A stretch of DNA of 64,000 nt from Otis tarda (GCA_026413225.1 CM048557.1:41161371-41225370), one strand, 5' to 3'; numbered from the stretch's first letter, positions 26,004-39,616 are shown. Notes: a model not told the origin generated them from the letters alone. A program made the numbers and translations.

Positions 26004-28412
26004 AAAGGTAGCAAAAGCTACAAAAAGTGCATGAGTTGTGTAGCTAGATCAGACTATGCACAGCTGCGCTGAGGTATCAGTGTGGTTCCTTGCAAGAACA
26101 TTCAATGTCTGGCAGTCAACAGATGCAATTATTAGAAGAGAGCAGTGTATCTTTCTGTGTCTTTATCCTCCACAAATCTATTTTCAGTCTTTCTGGTCAG
26201 TTACACTTCACAAGTTTTGGGGCAGCATTATTTACTAAGTTAGTAATAATCAGGGTGATCTAAGACACATTTTAATACTTTCGTGTGGAGGGGTCCTTAA
26301 TCATCTGTCTGGATGAGATGCATATGGCCTGGTTCTGAAGTCTGCCTTTGAAGAGACTGAAGGGAAAAAAGAATATGTTAGAGAGGTCCTTTTAATCTGA
26401 AGGTAGACCTTCTAAAGTGCTGCATATCACCTGCTTTTTAGACCTGCCTGTTTGTTGCTTGGGTACAAATTGGCTGTAGCTGAGGCTTGGAGAGATTCCA
26501 CCTTATGCCTTGTAACCCAGAGCATCTAATGCAAACCTTAATGATGCAGTCAATATAGGTGATATTTTCTATACGCAGAAATTCTAGGCTGTTTCTGCGC
26601 TTGTAATTCCCTGAACACCAGTCCACCAGAAGGATGAGTAGCAATGCGCTGTGCTAGGCATGCTTTTCTTTTACTGAGAATTAAGTACCTGGGGTTAAAA
26701 AAGAAAGGCAAACATCAGTGTTACAGGCTACTCTTAGTTCTGTCTCTATATATTATGCATGCTAAGGATTAAAAATGTCGTTAGCATAGGTTTTACTAAT
26801 GCAACATGCATCAGCTTTTTGTCAACTGAAATACGATGAAGTTACAAAAATAAACGGAATGCATGAATAAGTAGATATGTCAGTTAAAGCTAAATGTGCT
26901 CAACTTAGATATCCTTAGTATGCTCAAGGCACAGAAATTATTCTTCTGCACACAACCGCAAACACAGAATTTGTAGTATATTTTAATGTGCAATGTGATA
27001 GCATTGTAGTGTCTGCAGCTTCTCTGTTCAATTTGTCAGCGTTAGCTTGCCTCGTTCAGAGAGAGTGTTGTGTAAACATTGCACGTATTGCTTCAAGAGA
27101 CGTGCTGTGTGCGTGAATGCAGTGATATTTCATTACTTTATTGATCAAAAGTAACTCTTTACTTTTTGATATTCCTGTTAACCATGTAGAGCCAAGATAA
27201 CAAAGAAAATGTGGGCTGTGTTCTTTCTTCCTCATTATTTGAATCACTTTCTGAGATAAACATATGCAGACTTATTCAGGGAGGGGAGCACCGTGAAAAG
27301 TCTCATTTGCCATATTCGGTTGCTAGTGAAGGAAATAATGCTGCTAATAATTTGAATTCTTGAACTTCAGGTTGGGTTTGCTGGACTAGTAGTTGTACCA
27401 AAGAAAGAGAAAAGGTATTTATTTTAAAGGGTGTTGGTGTAATTCAGGACAAGCTGTCTGTGAATAAATTTTGTCTGTAATCCAGCTCAGAGTGAAAAGG
27501 AAAATAGGAAAGACACATGTATCACACTCTCAGAAGCAGCTTCTTGAGCATGTTGGCTTTCATTCTGTAGAAGAAGCCATGCAAGTTTTCCATGAGCATA
27601 ATCTTAATGCACACATTTGAGAAGCCAGAGGGTTTTTTTGTACAGGGAGTTGATGTCTGTGGCAGCCTAAACTCTGCAATGTGGGTCTTTTTGGTGTTTT
27701 AGCTTTTTCCCTTTGGGTGGGGCTCTCTAGCAACAGAATTTGTTAGTCAAAAATAAGTCTTGGATAAGCTGTTTGTGGTTCTAGTGGGTGTTTTCATTGC
27801 ATATAGCCTCTGTCATTCATGCCATGCTGATTATTAGATTCTTAAAAAAAAAAAAAAAAGGACCAGGAAATGTAGACTTCAGTTTTGTTAACTGCATGTT
27901 AGCTTCTACCTGAAGATCCAGGCAATGCTGAGCCAGTATCTTCAGAGAAGAGGGTGAACAAAAGTGTGAAACAACTAACATGTGTGTATACACATAGGAC
28001 ACAGATTTCCAATTTTGGTTTGAAAAGAAAGCAGTAATAAGTACTTTGTCCAAGTGTTGAAAGATCTTTATTTTACAAATGTGCAGAAAACTCAAGGACT
28101 TTGAGTCTAAATTACTTACTTGTGCACTGTGATTTTAGGAAAGGGTGCATTCATTTTGTGGAATTAGCCCTACATTTCAATGTCAGCTGTGAAGCATAAC
28201 CCTATGCTTCAGTGAAACAAGGAACTAAAGTGGCTTGGATATAACGGAAGGGCTTCCACCTTATTCTTGCGATGCCACTGGAAGCAGGTCAGCTTGGGAA
28301 AAATAGCAACTTATTCAGATGTCAGAGTTTTAGCGAACAATAGGGAAATTGCATTTGCTTAGTACATTACATATGCCGTTCAGTTTTTGGACTTGTGTCT
28401 AATATTATGTAA

Positions 28413-28762
28413 GGCAGAGATTGGCAGCTTTTCAGGAGCGAGGTGCCAGATTGTATTTTTCTTTCACAAATTAGAGGTTAAGAACACTGGTTGAAAACAT
28501 TCAAACGTGCTGTCAGGCGGTGTTTGGAAACGGCTGGCTGTCATGCAGGCAAGATGCCACCCAGCAGCCGATGAATGGCATGAGGCCGATGTGAGGGGCA
28601 GGACTCCCTGTCCTAGCACTGCCAGAGCTGGGAGTGCTCTTGGGACGCCCAGGCTCCTGGTGCTCCGGCCTGTGCCAGCAATGCCGGTGTTGTGTGCCTC
28701 TGGAAATCTACCCGCCTCTTCCTTTGCCGTGTATGCCAAAGGTTGGGAACTGCAGCCCCAGT
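28413..28762. mobile_element. Probable non-autonomous hAT-type DNA transposon remnant
   Basis: The left side (gattggcagcttttcaggagcgaggtgccaga, from about 28419) and right side (gccgtgtatgccaaaggttgggaactgc, to about 28752) are diverged inverted versions of each other. They resemble the GGTCGGCAACCTTT ends of old amniote hAT-type elements. The interior is more GC-rich than the surrounding intron, as in those elements. No transposase frame is present. The match is by remembered pattern and the ends are approximate. Confidence 0.45.
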
Positions 28763-29879
28763 AGGAAACTGTCCCATGCAGCTAGAATTGTCAGTTGTAA
28801 TTGCTTTTAGTGTGAAGTTTGGCATAAATTTCTTGTGTGAGGTTGGTTTAACATGGCTCTGCAGAGATGTTTTTGTAACAGATACTTTGGAGACTCGATG
28901 GTCACTGTGAAACCAGAGCTAATCAATTGACCAATAATGTCCTCTTTTTTTACATCGCATTTTTCTAAAATAGGGATGAGCACGAGCAGAGTCTTGACGC
29001 AAGTTTCGAAGAAATATTTGAAACCCCTGATCATATGCAAAAAGATGCTCTTTGTGAAATGATGTGGAATATTATAACCTCTGTATTGGTTTTGCAGGTT
29101 GTATTAATCAAGAAATAACATAGGATAGTAGAGGATAGTAGCCTGTAGGCTTACTTTAGAATCTAACCTTTGACAAAGAGCTCTAGCTGGTTTATATGCT
29201 CAGTAACTCTTGCGAGTACTACTTATCAGGTAACCTGGAGCCATGTCTTGAGCAGTCAGCAGTACTATACTTTTATTTTGAACCTAGTGCAAGTGTGCGT
29301 GAATTGCCCTCTTCTTTTATGGTATCATTCATACAAAGGCACTGGTGTTGCATCGAGTGTAACATGTTTCAAGACTGTGCCTGTCAGCGCTTGTATCAGA
29401 AAGTGTAGAAGGTTCCGAAAGCAACAGTCTGATTACAGGCAGTTACCTCTTGATTTTTGGACAAGGCTTATTGTTAAATCAAAAGCTTTCAGGTGTAATT
29501 ATGGCAATGGACAGTTACTGTGTAGATATTCCCAGAGCAGCACCTCCGCAACTTGTCAGCACGTGGACCATGTTGTCTTCTATCCATGGTCATGTGACAG
29601 CTATATCAGTTTCCTCATTTAGAAAATATAAATGGTTTCTACATAGAAAAACTTAAGATCAAAATATCTAAATTATTTCTATCACCTCTTATCATATCTC
29701 AGTAATTTTGGTCATTGCATAATAAAAAACCTAGCATCATTTTTTTCCCTAAAATTAAAAAAGAGCCCATGTAAACGTGTGAGTGCTTTGAATTTAGTAG
29801 CATGTACTGAATAGTCAAAATATTTAACAGTATAATTAATAATACATGTTTTAATGATATTTCATGTTTTCTTTTCCAG

Positions 29880-29965
29880 GAGCTGTGATCATCTCCACTC
29901 CCCAAGATGTGGCTTTACTGGATGCACGCAAAGGAGTTGAAATGTTTAGAAAAGTCCATGTACCT
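29880..29965 (+). CDS. NUBPL: NUBPL exon 8
   Basis: This 86-nt exon completes the split glycine from exon 7 and adds AVIISTPQDVALLDARKGVE followed by MFRKVHVP, 29 residues counting the shared glycine. STPQD with the following ALLDARKG helix is a hallmark of the Mrp/NBP35/NUBPL branch of P-loop NTPases and contributes to nucleotide binding and the dimer interface. The acceptor is cttttccag and the donor is CCT|gtaagc. It ends in phase 0, matching exon 9. The frame stays open into intron 8 as far as 30193, which is unusual for such AT-rich sequence. Removing the 5.7-kb intron restores the conserved junction HVP-VLGLVQN. Confidence 0.97.
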
Positions 29966-32900
29966 GTAAGCATCTGCATTAAAAATACTAGTAGATTGTT
30001 TTTCCAAAATGTAAAAAAAATTCTATATACTGCAATAGGTGAACAAACCATTCAGGAATCACTTGAACTTGATAAATTCTTGTTTAAAGAAAAAAAATTA
30101 GAATCCATCTTATATCTGTATCAGGTGCTTGCTTTAATGGAAAGGAAAGAGTTTTCTCAGGCTCAGGTCATAATAGTACTTGATTTATTTTAAATCAGTT
30201 TGTCTAATCACCTAAAATGGATCAGACTGCTAAACAGAGTATCTTACAAAGTAGTATTTGCTTTGCAATTGTACTATCTTACTATTCTTACTATGTCCTC
30301 ATTATGTGTCCTCTTCAGCACTCTCTGTGTTAGAGCTTACAATCTAAAATTTCTGGAAATGTGGAAAAATCATATATAGGTACCTTTTAAGGAGGAAATT
30401 TAAGTTTTTTTGTGAGATATGTGTATACCTAATTGTCATTTTGCCATTTGAAAGGCTCGTGGCTGTCACACCAAGTAGAAGGCTGTCTATATAAGCTATA
30501 GTTTTAAAGCTTACATGGTAGCTTATTTGTTTGGGAAATGCAAAATTTAAAAATATCCACAATATTCGTATGAATTGGGAGAAAATGTTAAACAGAGTGA
30601 CATCTTTGACTTTATATTTTCTATGTGTGCTACAAGTTGCTAAGTAACTGAATGTTATACTCTAGAGTATGTCCATGAAGAGATTCATTTTTCATTTGAA
30701 ATGTACAGTTAATGAGGAAATATAAACAGAAATGCTTCCTTACCTTAAACAGTAAAGAAAGAAAAGCCATTTGCTGTACTTTAAAAAAGGTGTTTTCTTG
30801 CTTACCTGTGTGAAGGTCACTCGTACTCTTTATTAAGAAAGGAAATTTCTTTCATAGATAGTGCTTTGTTAGTTTAAAAAATGCAACAGAAACCTTGAAG
30901 TGACTGCTTTCCATTTTTGTTTTAATTTACAGAATAGCTTAACAAAAGAAATAGATTGATAAATTCCTTATTGTTAACTATTCCTTAAGCATATTTGCAC
31001 CAAAATGAAAGTATAGTAGCATTTATAGTTTCTTAGTAAAAGAAAAATAAATTTATGTAACAGAAGAATAACAAATGGAAAGTTTTGTTTTCATTTTATG
31101 TTTGCTAAAATTATGCAAAATTATTTTCTTCAAATAAAATTATGTTCAGGTTAGTACTTTCCTGAATTTTCCTTTTGATTTAATGATAAATTAACAAGAT
31201 TTCTAAGTCTGTTTTGTTAAATGTTCTTTGAAGAGAATGGCCTCTAAGAAAATAACGTGTTCTACAACAGGCTTGGCTTCTATTAATTTGGCTAGCGGTA
31301 GATAAGATATTAAATATGATCTATTTTGATTCATTGGAATTTTCAGATCTTTCTAAATCAAATTCTGAAGTCACAGTGAAGCTGTTGCACTAGATGATGA
31401 GTTTGAATGTGCTTGAACCAGTCATCAGGTCTTAACTTTTTTCATGGTGCTGCGTCATTTTATTCTAGCCTTGTATGTACATCAGTACAGATGTGTAATT
31501 TACTTCAGTGTTAAAGCAGCTCCTGCCTATGTGTTACATTACTAAGTGTCAACTAAATCTAAAGGGGATCTAAAGAAAGTTTAGTTACGTAATTTTTGAT
31601 GGACAGCTTCAAACCTGAGGTTTACATCAAAGAAGTGGAATCTGTGGGACTGCTAAAATTGCATATCTTGGTTATATAATTGACTGATCTTTAAAAATCT
31701 AATATTTAAAATCTTCAATCCGATCTTTTAAAAAGTGCTTGCAAAGAGTCTACTTTTCAAAGAAAAAGCTGAGCTCTAAGTCTGAGTATGCTTGCTTATA
31801 GTTAATGAACTAGAGTCTTTCCCTTGTACATGTAGACATACATACACCACCTTCCCTTCACCCCCATGGTCATTAGTTACCACAGTCTCAAATGAGATAC
31901 GTAGCATTAACACAGTAAAGTCACAATTTTTGACATTGTTTATCCTTTACTGCATTGAAATTAGAGTAGAATGACTGAAGGAATTGATGAAAAACTGGCA
32001 ATGAGAGTCAACTTTAGAACCAGGATTACAATGCAAAAGTCTTATTTTCAGTCTTAGGACATAGTCATTAGAAGAAGAATGCCATCTCTCCTGCAGTGAA
32101 GCCTATTTGGTAAGGAAGGAGTTTGCAAAGTGTTGCTGACTCCTGTCACAAGTTTAAAAATTCTCACCCATTGTGTGACTTTGACCATTGTTTTCATGCA
32201 TCCTAGAGGCTTGCTTTAGGCAGATGACAAAAAAAAAATTACTGAGTTTGAGTATTTAGGAAAAAAATTGTCTATTTTCATCTGCTGAAATTGTGTTCGG
32301 TTAGTGTGGTTTATCTTATCAATCATATCCCTCAAAGAAAAAGACAGGGCAACTTTTCTGCTAGTTTCCTGGAATGGAAGGTTACGTTGTGGATTTCACA
32401 GGTTTCAAAAAACTGCTTATGTAGACTCAGCTAGGTATTTCCATCTAAGATGTACTAAAATTGTTTATTTGGCTATGTGCTTACTGGTGTTTCTGTAGCA
32501 TCCAAAGTACTCAGCCGAGATTGTGGCTTCATATTGGGCGCGGAAGTTAGAGCCAAAAATTGCTCATTGTAATACGCAAAGTAGAAAGAAATATTATTGT
32601 GCACTTGAAGTACTAAAACATCAAGTGACTGACTGATGATGATGTAGGAAGTCGATGGCAGAACTGTGATCCTGATCACTTCAGTCCCCATCAGACTGGA
32701 GTTGGACCTCAGCGCCATCCACCCTTAAGTACAGTGAATGACTTAAATGGGTTTCTCAGGAATTGTCTACTTATGTAAAGACTTATGTAAAGGGTTTCAT
32801 TCTCTCACTGTTTTTTTTTTTAACTTAGAATGTAGTGTATTTGGATTTTGGCATGCGTTGTCATGTAACCAAAAGGTTAATTGAGCGTAAGAAATATGTA

Positions 32901-35680
32901 AACATTCAGAAAGAGTGTATGTGCAGATAATTTGTAATGAAAGGTTTCCTCATTTCCTGTTATTTCTTGATAGACATCTCTTCACCATTCAGAATAATGA
33001 TTTTACTAAATGAAATTCAATTCTGTGCATTATAACTACCCTCTCCTCGGGTACCATAGGTTAGCTCCTGTATTGTGTTGCATCTCGTAACACTAGTTTT
33101 CATGTCATTACTGAGCCAAGTTTGCCAACAGATGTACAGGGAAAGGAGCTCACTAAGCAGTGGGATAGGATTCATACATACTTAAAGAATAGCTTGTGTA
33201 GACAGTAACAGCTGCTTTGAAGCTTTTCCAGATCTATTATTTGAACAGGGAAGTGAGAGTTATTACTGACTTCATTAGCAAGACCTATTACTTTGTAGAT
33301 TTAAAAGCTCTGAAGATCATAGTGAACTTTCTTCCTTCTATAAATATATCTGCAGAAATATGCGTGTTGAAAATACACTTCAGCACTAATGTTGTGTATG
33401 TTTGCGCAGGTTCTGTGTTAAACTGGGTGTTTATAAAACAAAAAATCTCCTCATATTCCAGAAGAATAATTTATGTATTAATAAATACGCACTATTCATA
33501 GGCTGACAGATAGGAACAACACTGAAAAAAAAAGAAAGACGATTGTGTCATTTGCTTTTAGTAATATTTGTTGAAATGAAAACAAAAAAAAAGAAAGTGA
33601 ATAAGACCTCTAAAACTGATTTATCTTTGGGAATACAGCTGTATATCATCATTTGCATTAACTGTGGCAGAAAGACTTCTTAGTTATTAAGAGGTTATCA
33701 AAGAATTAACAGAACAGCTGTAATAGACCTTAACTATTTGCAAAACAGTAGTATACCACATAACTTTTTATTTGATTGTGAATTCACTGAATCATAAATG
33801 TTATATGAATACTTTGAGGAGAACAGAAAGTTCAGACCCCAAGATATCTGAAGGTGAATTATTTCATTTAAAGTATGAATGTGAAGTTCTTTTTTTTTCC
33901 TGTGCTGCAAAAAAATGGCTTCCCTGTATCTCAGTTAAAATACTAAATTTTTGTGGTCAAGTAATACTCCCTACAGTGTTCTCCAGTTTACCAACACAGT
34001 GAAAATTCCATTACTTTAATTTAAGGAGAGCATGATGAATGGCTGTCCAGAGGTCATCAGTAGAAGACTGTGGCTGTAGAGATCCCTTTTTACCATCCCT
34101 GCACCTTGTACCCTCAGACATGTAGTATGCCATCTCTCTCTTAGTTTAATAAATGGATGAGAAAATTACTTGTAATAACATGCCAGTAAATAGAAACTTG
34201 TTCCTCTTGCTCGTCTGGTACTCCCCAAGTGACAGTAAAAGACGGGGAAAGTTTGTGGTGTTAAATTGAAAGTAAGTAAATTTTTTTTGTTGTTGTTGTT
34301 GTTGTTATTACTGTTCCTTAAAATGTTCCTTGCTTTAAAACCTCTGAAAGTTTTATATACGTAAAGGGAGACTTCTTAGAAAATAATGTGAAACACATTA
34401 CAGTGGTATAGACAAGTGATCATCTTCTGATCAGTTTTATCTTAGATATAAGGAATTTTTTATTAAGATAGTGTAAATAACATGCTTTTTTTTTTGTTTG
34501 TTTTGGTACCAAAAGTTGTGCATTCACTCTTCATTAAATAACTTAATACTCGTTGGTTGTGTTTAACACTGGTATATCCTTTTAGGTATACTTCATCAGC
34601 ATAGTGGATACATTATTTCGCTAATAACTACTCCAGCTTGTTCAAACATTAAGCTAGAATGCTCAGAGAAATTTAAAAAGAAAAAAAAAGCTACAAAGTA
34701 AATAACATTTTGTACTTGAAAAATATATTCGTATTTTTTAAACCTGGCTATAGTGTTTGTGACATATCTGGATACCATATAAATCTTAAAGTGAAATTTC
34801 GTAACGTGAAATCTTTCAAAGCAGGTCTTCTGTTGATTAGCAGATGGATAGAAGCTTTCACCTTGTAGTCTTTGAATGCCGTTTTGTCACATTTTAGAAA
34901 TTCTGCTCTGCCTCAATGAACAGTTCTGTTTACTAGGTGAATAAAATGAGATCAATGCTGTCATTAGCATTATTGTACATTGTGAAGATATTTGTGTGCA
35001 TGATGTGGCAAATTTTCATTTGACATAGTTTGCAAGGATGATATTGAACATCTGGCATCAACTGAAAGGTACCTAACCTAAGTGTGTTAGATTTTTGTGC
35101 TGTGGTTTTTACCACTTAGTTTCACTTAATTATTTCTGTTGTTTGATCTTTAAAATGTATTTCTGCTCTTCAGAAGAATAGCGAATCTGGTTCTTTTTTG
35201 AAAACATTTCCCTATAGGATAACTTACAAAAATATCTTAAAAGCATGTCAGATTGTGTCATTTCTTGTAATGGTATGTTTTTGTTTTGTGTTTACTGAAA
35301 CTGTAAATTACAAAGCTATAAAGCACAACGTGAAAATTTTTCCAGTATTCAGAATTTAAAAATGAAACACTGGCAGGGAGAGTTCTTGGAAGGATAGGCC
35401 TGTTCAAGCGGTACTTACTGTTACAGGTAAATGTGTTGATCTTTTGAGAGGTATAACTGTGAAAAACTTGAAATAATGCACAAATGATAGTGAAACTGAG
35501 ATGACTTGTAAGAGTTGATAATAATATTAATGAATCTGATATTACTGCTACTTGCCATTATAAATGTGTACTCTTTGTCAACTCTTTGTTGATAATTTCT
35601 TCTTTATTGTCAGTGATGAATAATGGAAATACTGATGCTTGAATCCCAGGTTTGAACATTAATTTATTTTACTTTAACAG
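29966..35680 (+). other. NUBPL: NUBPL intron 8
   Basis: This 5.7-kb, very AT-rich intron has donor gtaagc and acceptor actttaacag. The first 228 nt stay open in the exon 8 frame, with a stop at 30191-30193. A (GTT)n microsatellite lies at 34289-34307. I see no clear transposon and no further exon. Confidence 0.85.
34289..34307 (+). repeat. (GTT)n microsatellite
   Basis: About six perfect GTT units directly follow a T run in intron 8. Confidence 0.9.
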
Positions 35681-35801
35681 GTTTTAGGACTAGTTCAAAA
35701 TATGAGTGTTTTCCAGTGTCCCAAGTGTAAGCATGAGACCCACATTTTTGGAGCTGACGGTGTAAAAGATCTAGCAAAAACCCTTGGATTGGATATTTTA
35801 G
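35681..35801 (+). CDS. NUBPL: NUBPL exon 9 (CxxC cluster-binding segment)
   Basis: This 121-nt exon encodes 40 residues and the first base of a split glycine. It begins [11 protein letters not shown] and contains CPKC, the CxxC pair that in NUBPL/Ind1 and related Nbp35-type proteins holds a [4Fe-4S] cluster bridged between two subunits. It continues with [20 protein letters not shown]. Both cysteines are present, so the cluster site looks intact. Acceptor actttaacag and donor TTAG|gtaaga are both strong. It starts in phase 0 and ends in phase 1, fitting exon 10. The open frame runs on into intron 9 to 35944, but the donor and the conserved junction place the end at 35801. Confidence 0.98.
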
Positions 35802-38800
35802 GTAAGAATATAGAAATAGTTTTAGTTTTGAAGAAAAATTTAATGGCATGCATGAGGGAAGCATTAACTGAAGCATCGAACTGCATAATCCGAGATTACT
35901 CTATATTCAGACAGTGTTCAAATACAATAGAACTAATAACTTAAGTAGCTGAACATTGCAATTTTTGTATGCTTTGTTCCCTATCAGGATCGTTCTTGTA
36001 AATGGGAAGTGGACTGGATCTGAAAATTCTTGAATTGCTTCTTAAAACTCTTTTGATTTATAAACAATCCAGAACATGAATTGTTTTGATATCAATGTGC
36101 TATATTACCTGAAATTCATTATATTATTGATCATACAACGATCTTTAAAAATAACCAAGAATTTTATTTGGTCTTGTAAAACAGATCTAAGCTCTGTCAG
36201 TAGAAGTTTTCTCATTTATTTTATTTAAATGAATTAGTTGTAACATTGAAATAAATATGGTAATTCGAAATGCAGTTGTTTTTATGCCTGTATGAAGATA
36301 TCTTGACTCTTGTGATTAATAGAATACGCTGAATTGAAAAACATTGTTTCAAAAGAAAATTTATCTTTATTGAAAACAAAAATTAGCCATGATTAAACAA
36401 TCTGGAATGCCTATAAGCCAAAATATACATTGATCTTTAAAATATACATTGCTATTTTAAAAAGGCATGTTTCAACCTGTGCCAGCAGGAAAAAAATTAC
36501 AGAATATAACATAGCGTAATTAAGTTGGTAAATGGGATAATTGCATGTGCTAATGATATGTTTCCATGTATTACTATAATTATCTCAATGATTTTCCATA
36601 GCTAATTCATTAAAAAGAACCAGGAAGCACACTTAGAAAGATCAACACAAAAACATCAAGGTCTGACATAAGCTTAAGATAGCAAGGCAACACATAATTA
36701 AAGACATGCTTTTGGGCTATCTTCTAGTTTTCTGAATGTATAATGAGTTAGGATCAGAGCCCAAGGGGACTTCTGCAGCCCTGGGTTATGTGGATGGATG
36801 CAAATCCTCTGCAAGCAGCTGAATCAACCATGCATTTAGATACACAGGCACAAATTATGTGCCATGCCATTGGTCTCATAGATGGTTTTTGTTATTCCCT
36901 AAGAGGGCAGAAATGGTTGTGATTGTATTTAATTAGGAGTGGTGTGAGAGATTTACAGCTTTAGCAGGGGACGAATTGAGTTGTATGAAGAAAAAAGAGT
37001 GAAGTTTACCTTAGTCTGGTCTTTCACTGACAGTTTGAAGGTTAATAATGCCCCAAGGCTTAAATTTAGAATTATAGTCCTTGATCTGATTAGTATACTC
37101 CTCCTTCCAGGGGTGAAGGGTGTATTGTATAATAATACATATGGTATTATAAGAATTACTGCTTACAGATTTTACGTTTATCTGTCACAAATGCATGTTT
37201 TATGCCAGTGTTATTTGAATTCTACTCAAAAGTCTTGAGAACCTATTTTTTATATATATATATAACATGTATATATTAAAATAAATATTTCTAAATTTAT
37301 TTGGCTTGTATTTTGCAACACCTGTGGCTTTCTGTTTGTTCAACTAAGCACCTAATCCTCTGGTGAAACCTGACAAAGTTTTAGTTTCCTTGATAACATC
37401 TGACGAAATCTGCAAGCAAACAATGTGCAGGGTAGAAAAGTATTTTCCTTTTATTTGCTCAGTCGGCTGCCTTTAATATTATTGAATGCCTCCTTTATTT
37501 TTGTTTCAGACAGAAGACAATTGGCAGTTGGCAGTGCACCTTTCACTGTAGTTCATTATTTCATATGCTTTTGATTGTCTTGTCTTTTTATTGTTCCCTA
37601 AAGGAAAGAGTGCCAAAGTTTGTGAGAAAGACTTTGTGTTGCTAATTGTTTCTCTTCCTGTCTCTGAAATTCCCATATTTTGTTTTATTTTTTTTAAGTT
37701 AGATGACCAGAACTGTGACCAGAAAGCTATACCATTGAGATACATAATGCTGAGATGATCATTTCCGTACACACCATCCTGACCTGTGCACTTCCTTTTT
37801 AAACTGTATCTGCTAATAGAACCAGCAACAATGACTCAGATTTTTTACATTTTTTTTCTTTTTTTTTTCTTTTAACTTCCTACAATAAATTCTAATTATT
37901 CTCAGCACTTACCCTGCAATAATTGTTACTGTCAGAAAAACTTAGGGTGGCAAGCTCCCATCATATTCTGTAGTGAAGAAGTGAAAAACTTCATCTTCCT
38001 CAAGCCATTATCACCCAAACACATGCAGATGCTTTTGCTATCTTTACAGTTCTGCTTTATGTATAAGGTTTTGGTTTTTTTAAAAATTAAGATTGCATTT
38101 TGCTTTATCTTCTGTCTTGCACTTTCGCTCATACAAGTCCTGTTACGCTCCTGTAGTACCAGCACATCTTTATAAGTATGAGAAAGAAAACAGAGTAGTA
38201 GGGCATTTCTTTTTGTAATTCTCTGAGATTGTTATTAAGCTGATAGTGAAGAAGTATTTTTTCATTAACATGATTGGGAAAAAAGTGATGACTAGTTGCT
38301 GCATAAAATAATGGTAGGAAGTAACTTCTGGGAGATGTATGAAGTTATTGTTACTCTGTCTAAGAATGTTTTGGGTAAGAAAACTTCTAAAGGACCCCTT
38401 AAATATTTTTTAAATTAATAAATGAACAGACGTCTGTATCTAAAGAAATTTATTAATGTCTGAAACAAATAAGAATTAAATTTGAAGGAAATGAACTGTA
38501 ATCATCATAAATAACAAATGGAAGTTCTTCAAAGATTTATTGTGCTAATCATGGAGCCAAAGCTTTTGTGTTTGCTATTTGGTTTTTTGTTTGTATTCCT
38601 GCTTGCTTTTGGTTCCTTTTTTTTTTGTCTCTTAAGCTGTTTCAATTTTCATACATTTTTTTTAATGTTTCTTTTTCTGACTATATTGAACTACAGTAAT
38701 TTACACTGGCTTTAGTTTGGACTAAATAAGTATTGCTAAAGTGTATGAATTAAACTGATACAGTTTCTGAGACCAGTCAAGACAAAACTAACCGTAGGCT

Positions 38801-39616
38801 GCTCTGTCTAAATCCATCCATAATGTAAAATGTAGCTGTATCTCCCATTAAAAGAACGTTGGTCTTAAATTCACTTCATAATTTTCTATGTAGAATGAAC
38901 TAAACGTGGGAACTTCAAGTTTTCTTTAGTGCTGAAAAACTGTATTTCAGAAAGTAAGTTTCAGAATGGAATAGGGCTGCTAATTGATTCTCCTTTAGAG
39001 CGTTTCTTTCCTCTCTGACAGTTCTTGCTCGTTATAAAAGCAGAATATAAAGGAGATTTCTATTGGAAAGAAGAATGAACTGAATAGTTGTCTACCTTTT
39101 AATTGGATCCAAGGCCTAATAAGGACAATAACAAATGCTATTATTTGGAAATTAAGTATTCAAGGAAGTCTTTGAACAGTGATTAAAATCTTAATACAGC
39201 ACTGAAAAGAATATACAATGAGGAGATAGGCTGAACAGTGAGTTGCATGATGAGCATTTGCCTAACTCCTGAGCACTTTTTTTAATGTACGCAAAATAGT
39301 TTGTATCTCAGCCTGTGTTTTTCTGTATATTCAAGAGGCAAAAAAGCAAACTGCCTTCTCTAATAAATGACTACAAAGCATAGTCCTTCCTATTCAGAGA
39401 ATGAAAAATCCAAAATACGCTTGGCATTAGTATTATGGATGTTCAGAAATGATAATGCAGCCAATTTTCATTTTAAATGCTAATTTTTTGGGGATTAAGT
39501 AATTAAAAGAATATACTAAACTGTAATTTAATTTTAGGTTGCTTTAGGGCTATTTTAATGAAACATTTAAGGAATATTAGGTCTTCACAAGTGTCTATCT
39601 TGGTATTTTGATACAG
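35802..39616 (+). other. NUBPL: NUBPL intron 9
   Basis: This 3.8-kb AT-rich intron has donor gtaaga and acceptor tattttgatacag. The acceptor has a weak pyrimidine tract interrupted by G and A, so recognition probably depends on the branch point. A plausible branch A is 39587 in gtcttcacaa, 30 nt before the exon. A (TA)n run lies at about 37251-37264. No exon or clear transposon is seen otherwise. Confidence 0.85.
37251..37264. repeat. (TA)n microsatellite
   Basis: Seven TA units, followed by a second short TA-rich stretch around 37270. Confidence 0.85.

Larger units (their letters stand above)
18429..29879 (+). other. NUBPL: NUBPL intron 7
   Basis: This 11.45-kb intron has donor gtacat and acceptor tttcttttccag. 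It contains a 5'-truncated CR1 LINE (about 25231-26003), a probable hAT-type remnant (about 28413-28762) and a possible in-phase cryptic exon (18637-18708). The rest is AT-rich single-copy-looking DNA with short A or T runs. The longest open frame, 150 codons at 29170-29622, shows no domain, no family resemblance and no splice context, so I do not treat it as coding. Confidence 0.85.

Noticed and set aside
29170..29622. 150-codon open frame in intron 7
   Set aside because: No domain, no recognisable homology and no splice context; it lies inside a NUBPL intron and has the composition of its surroundings.
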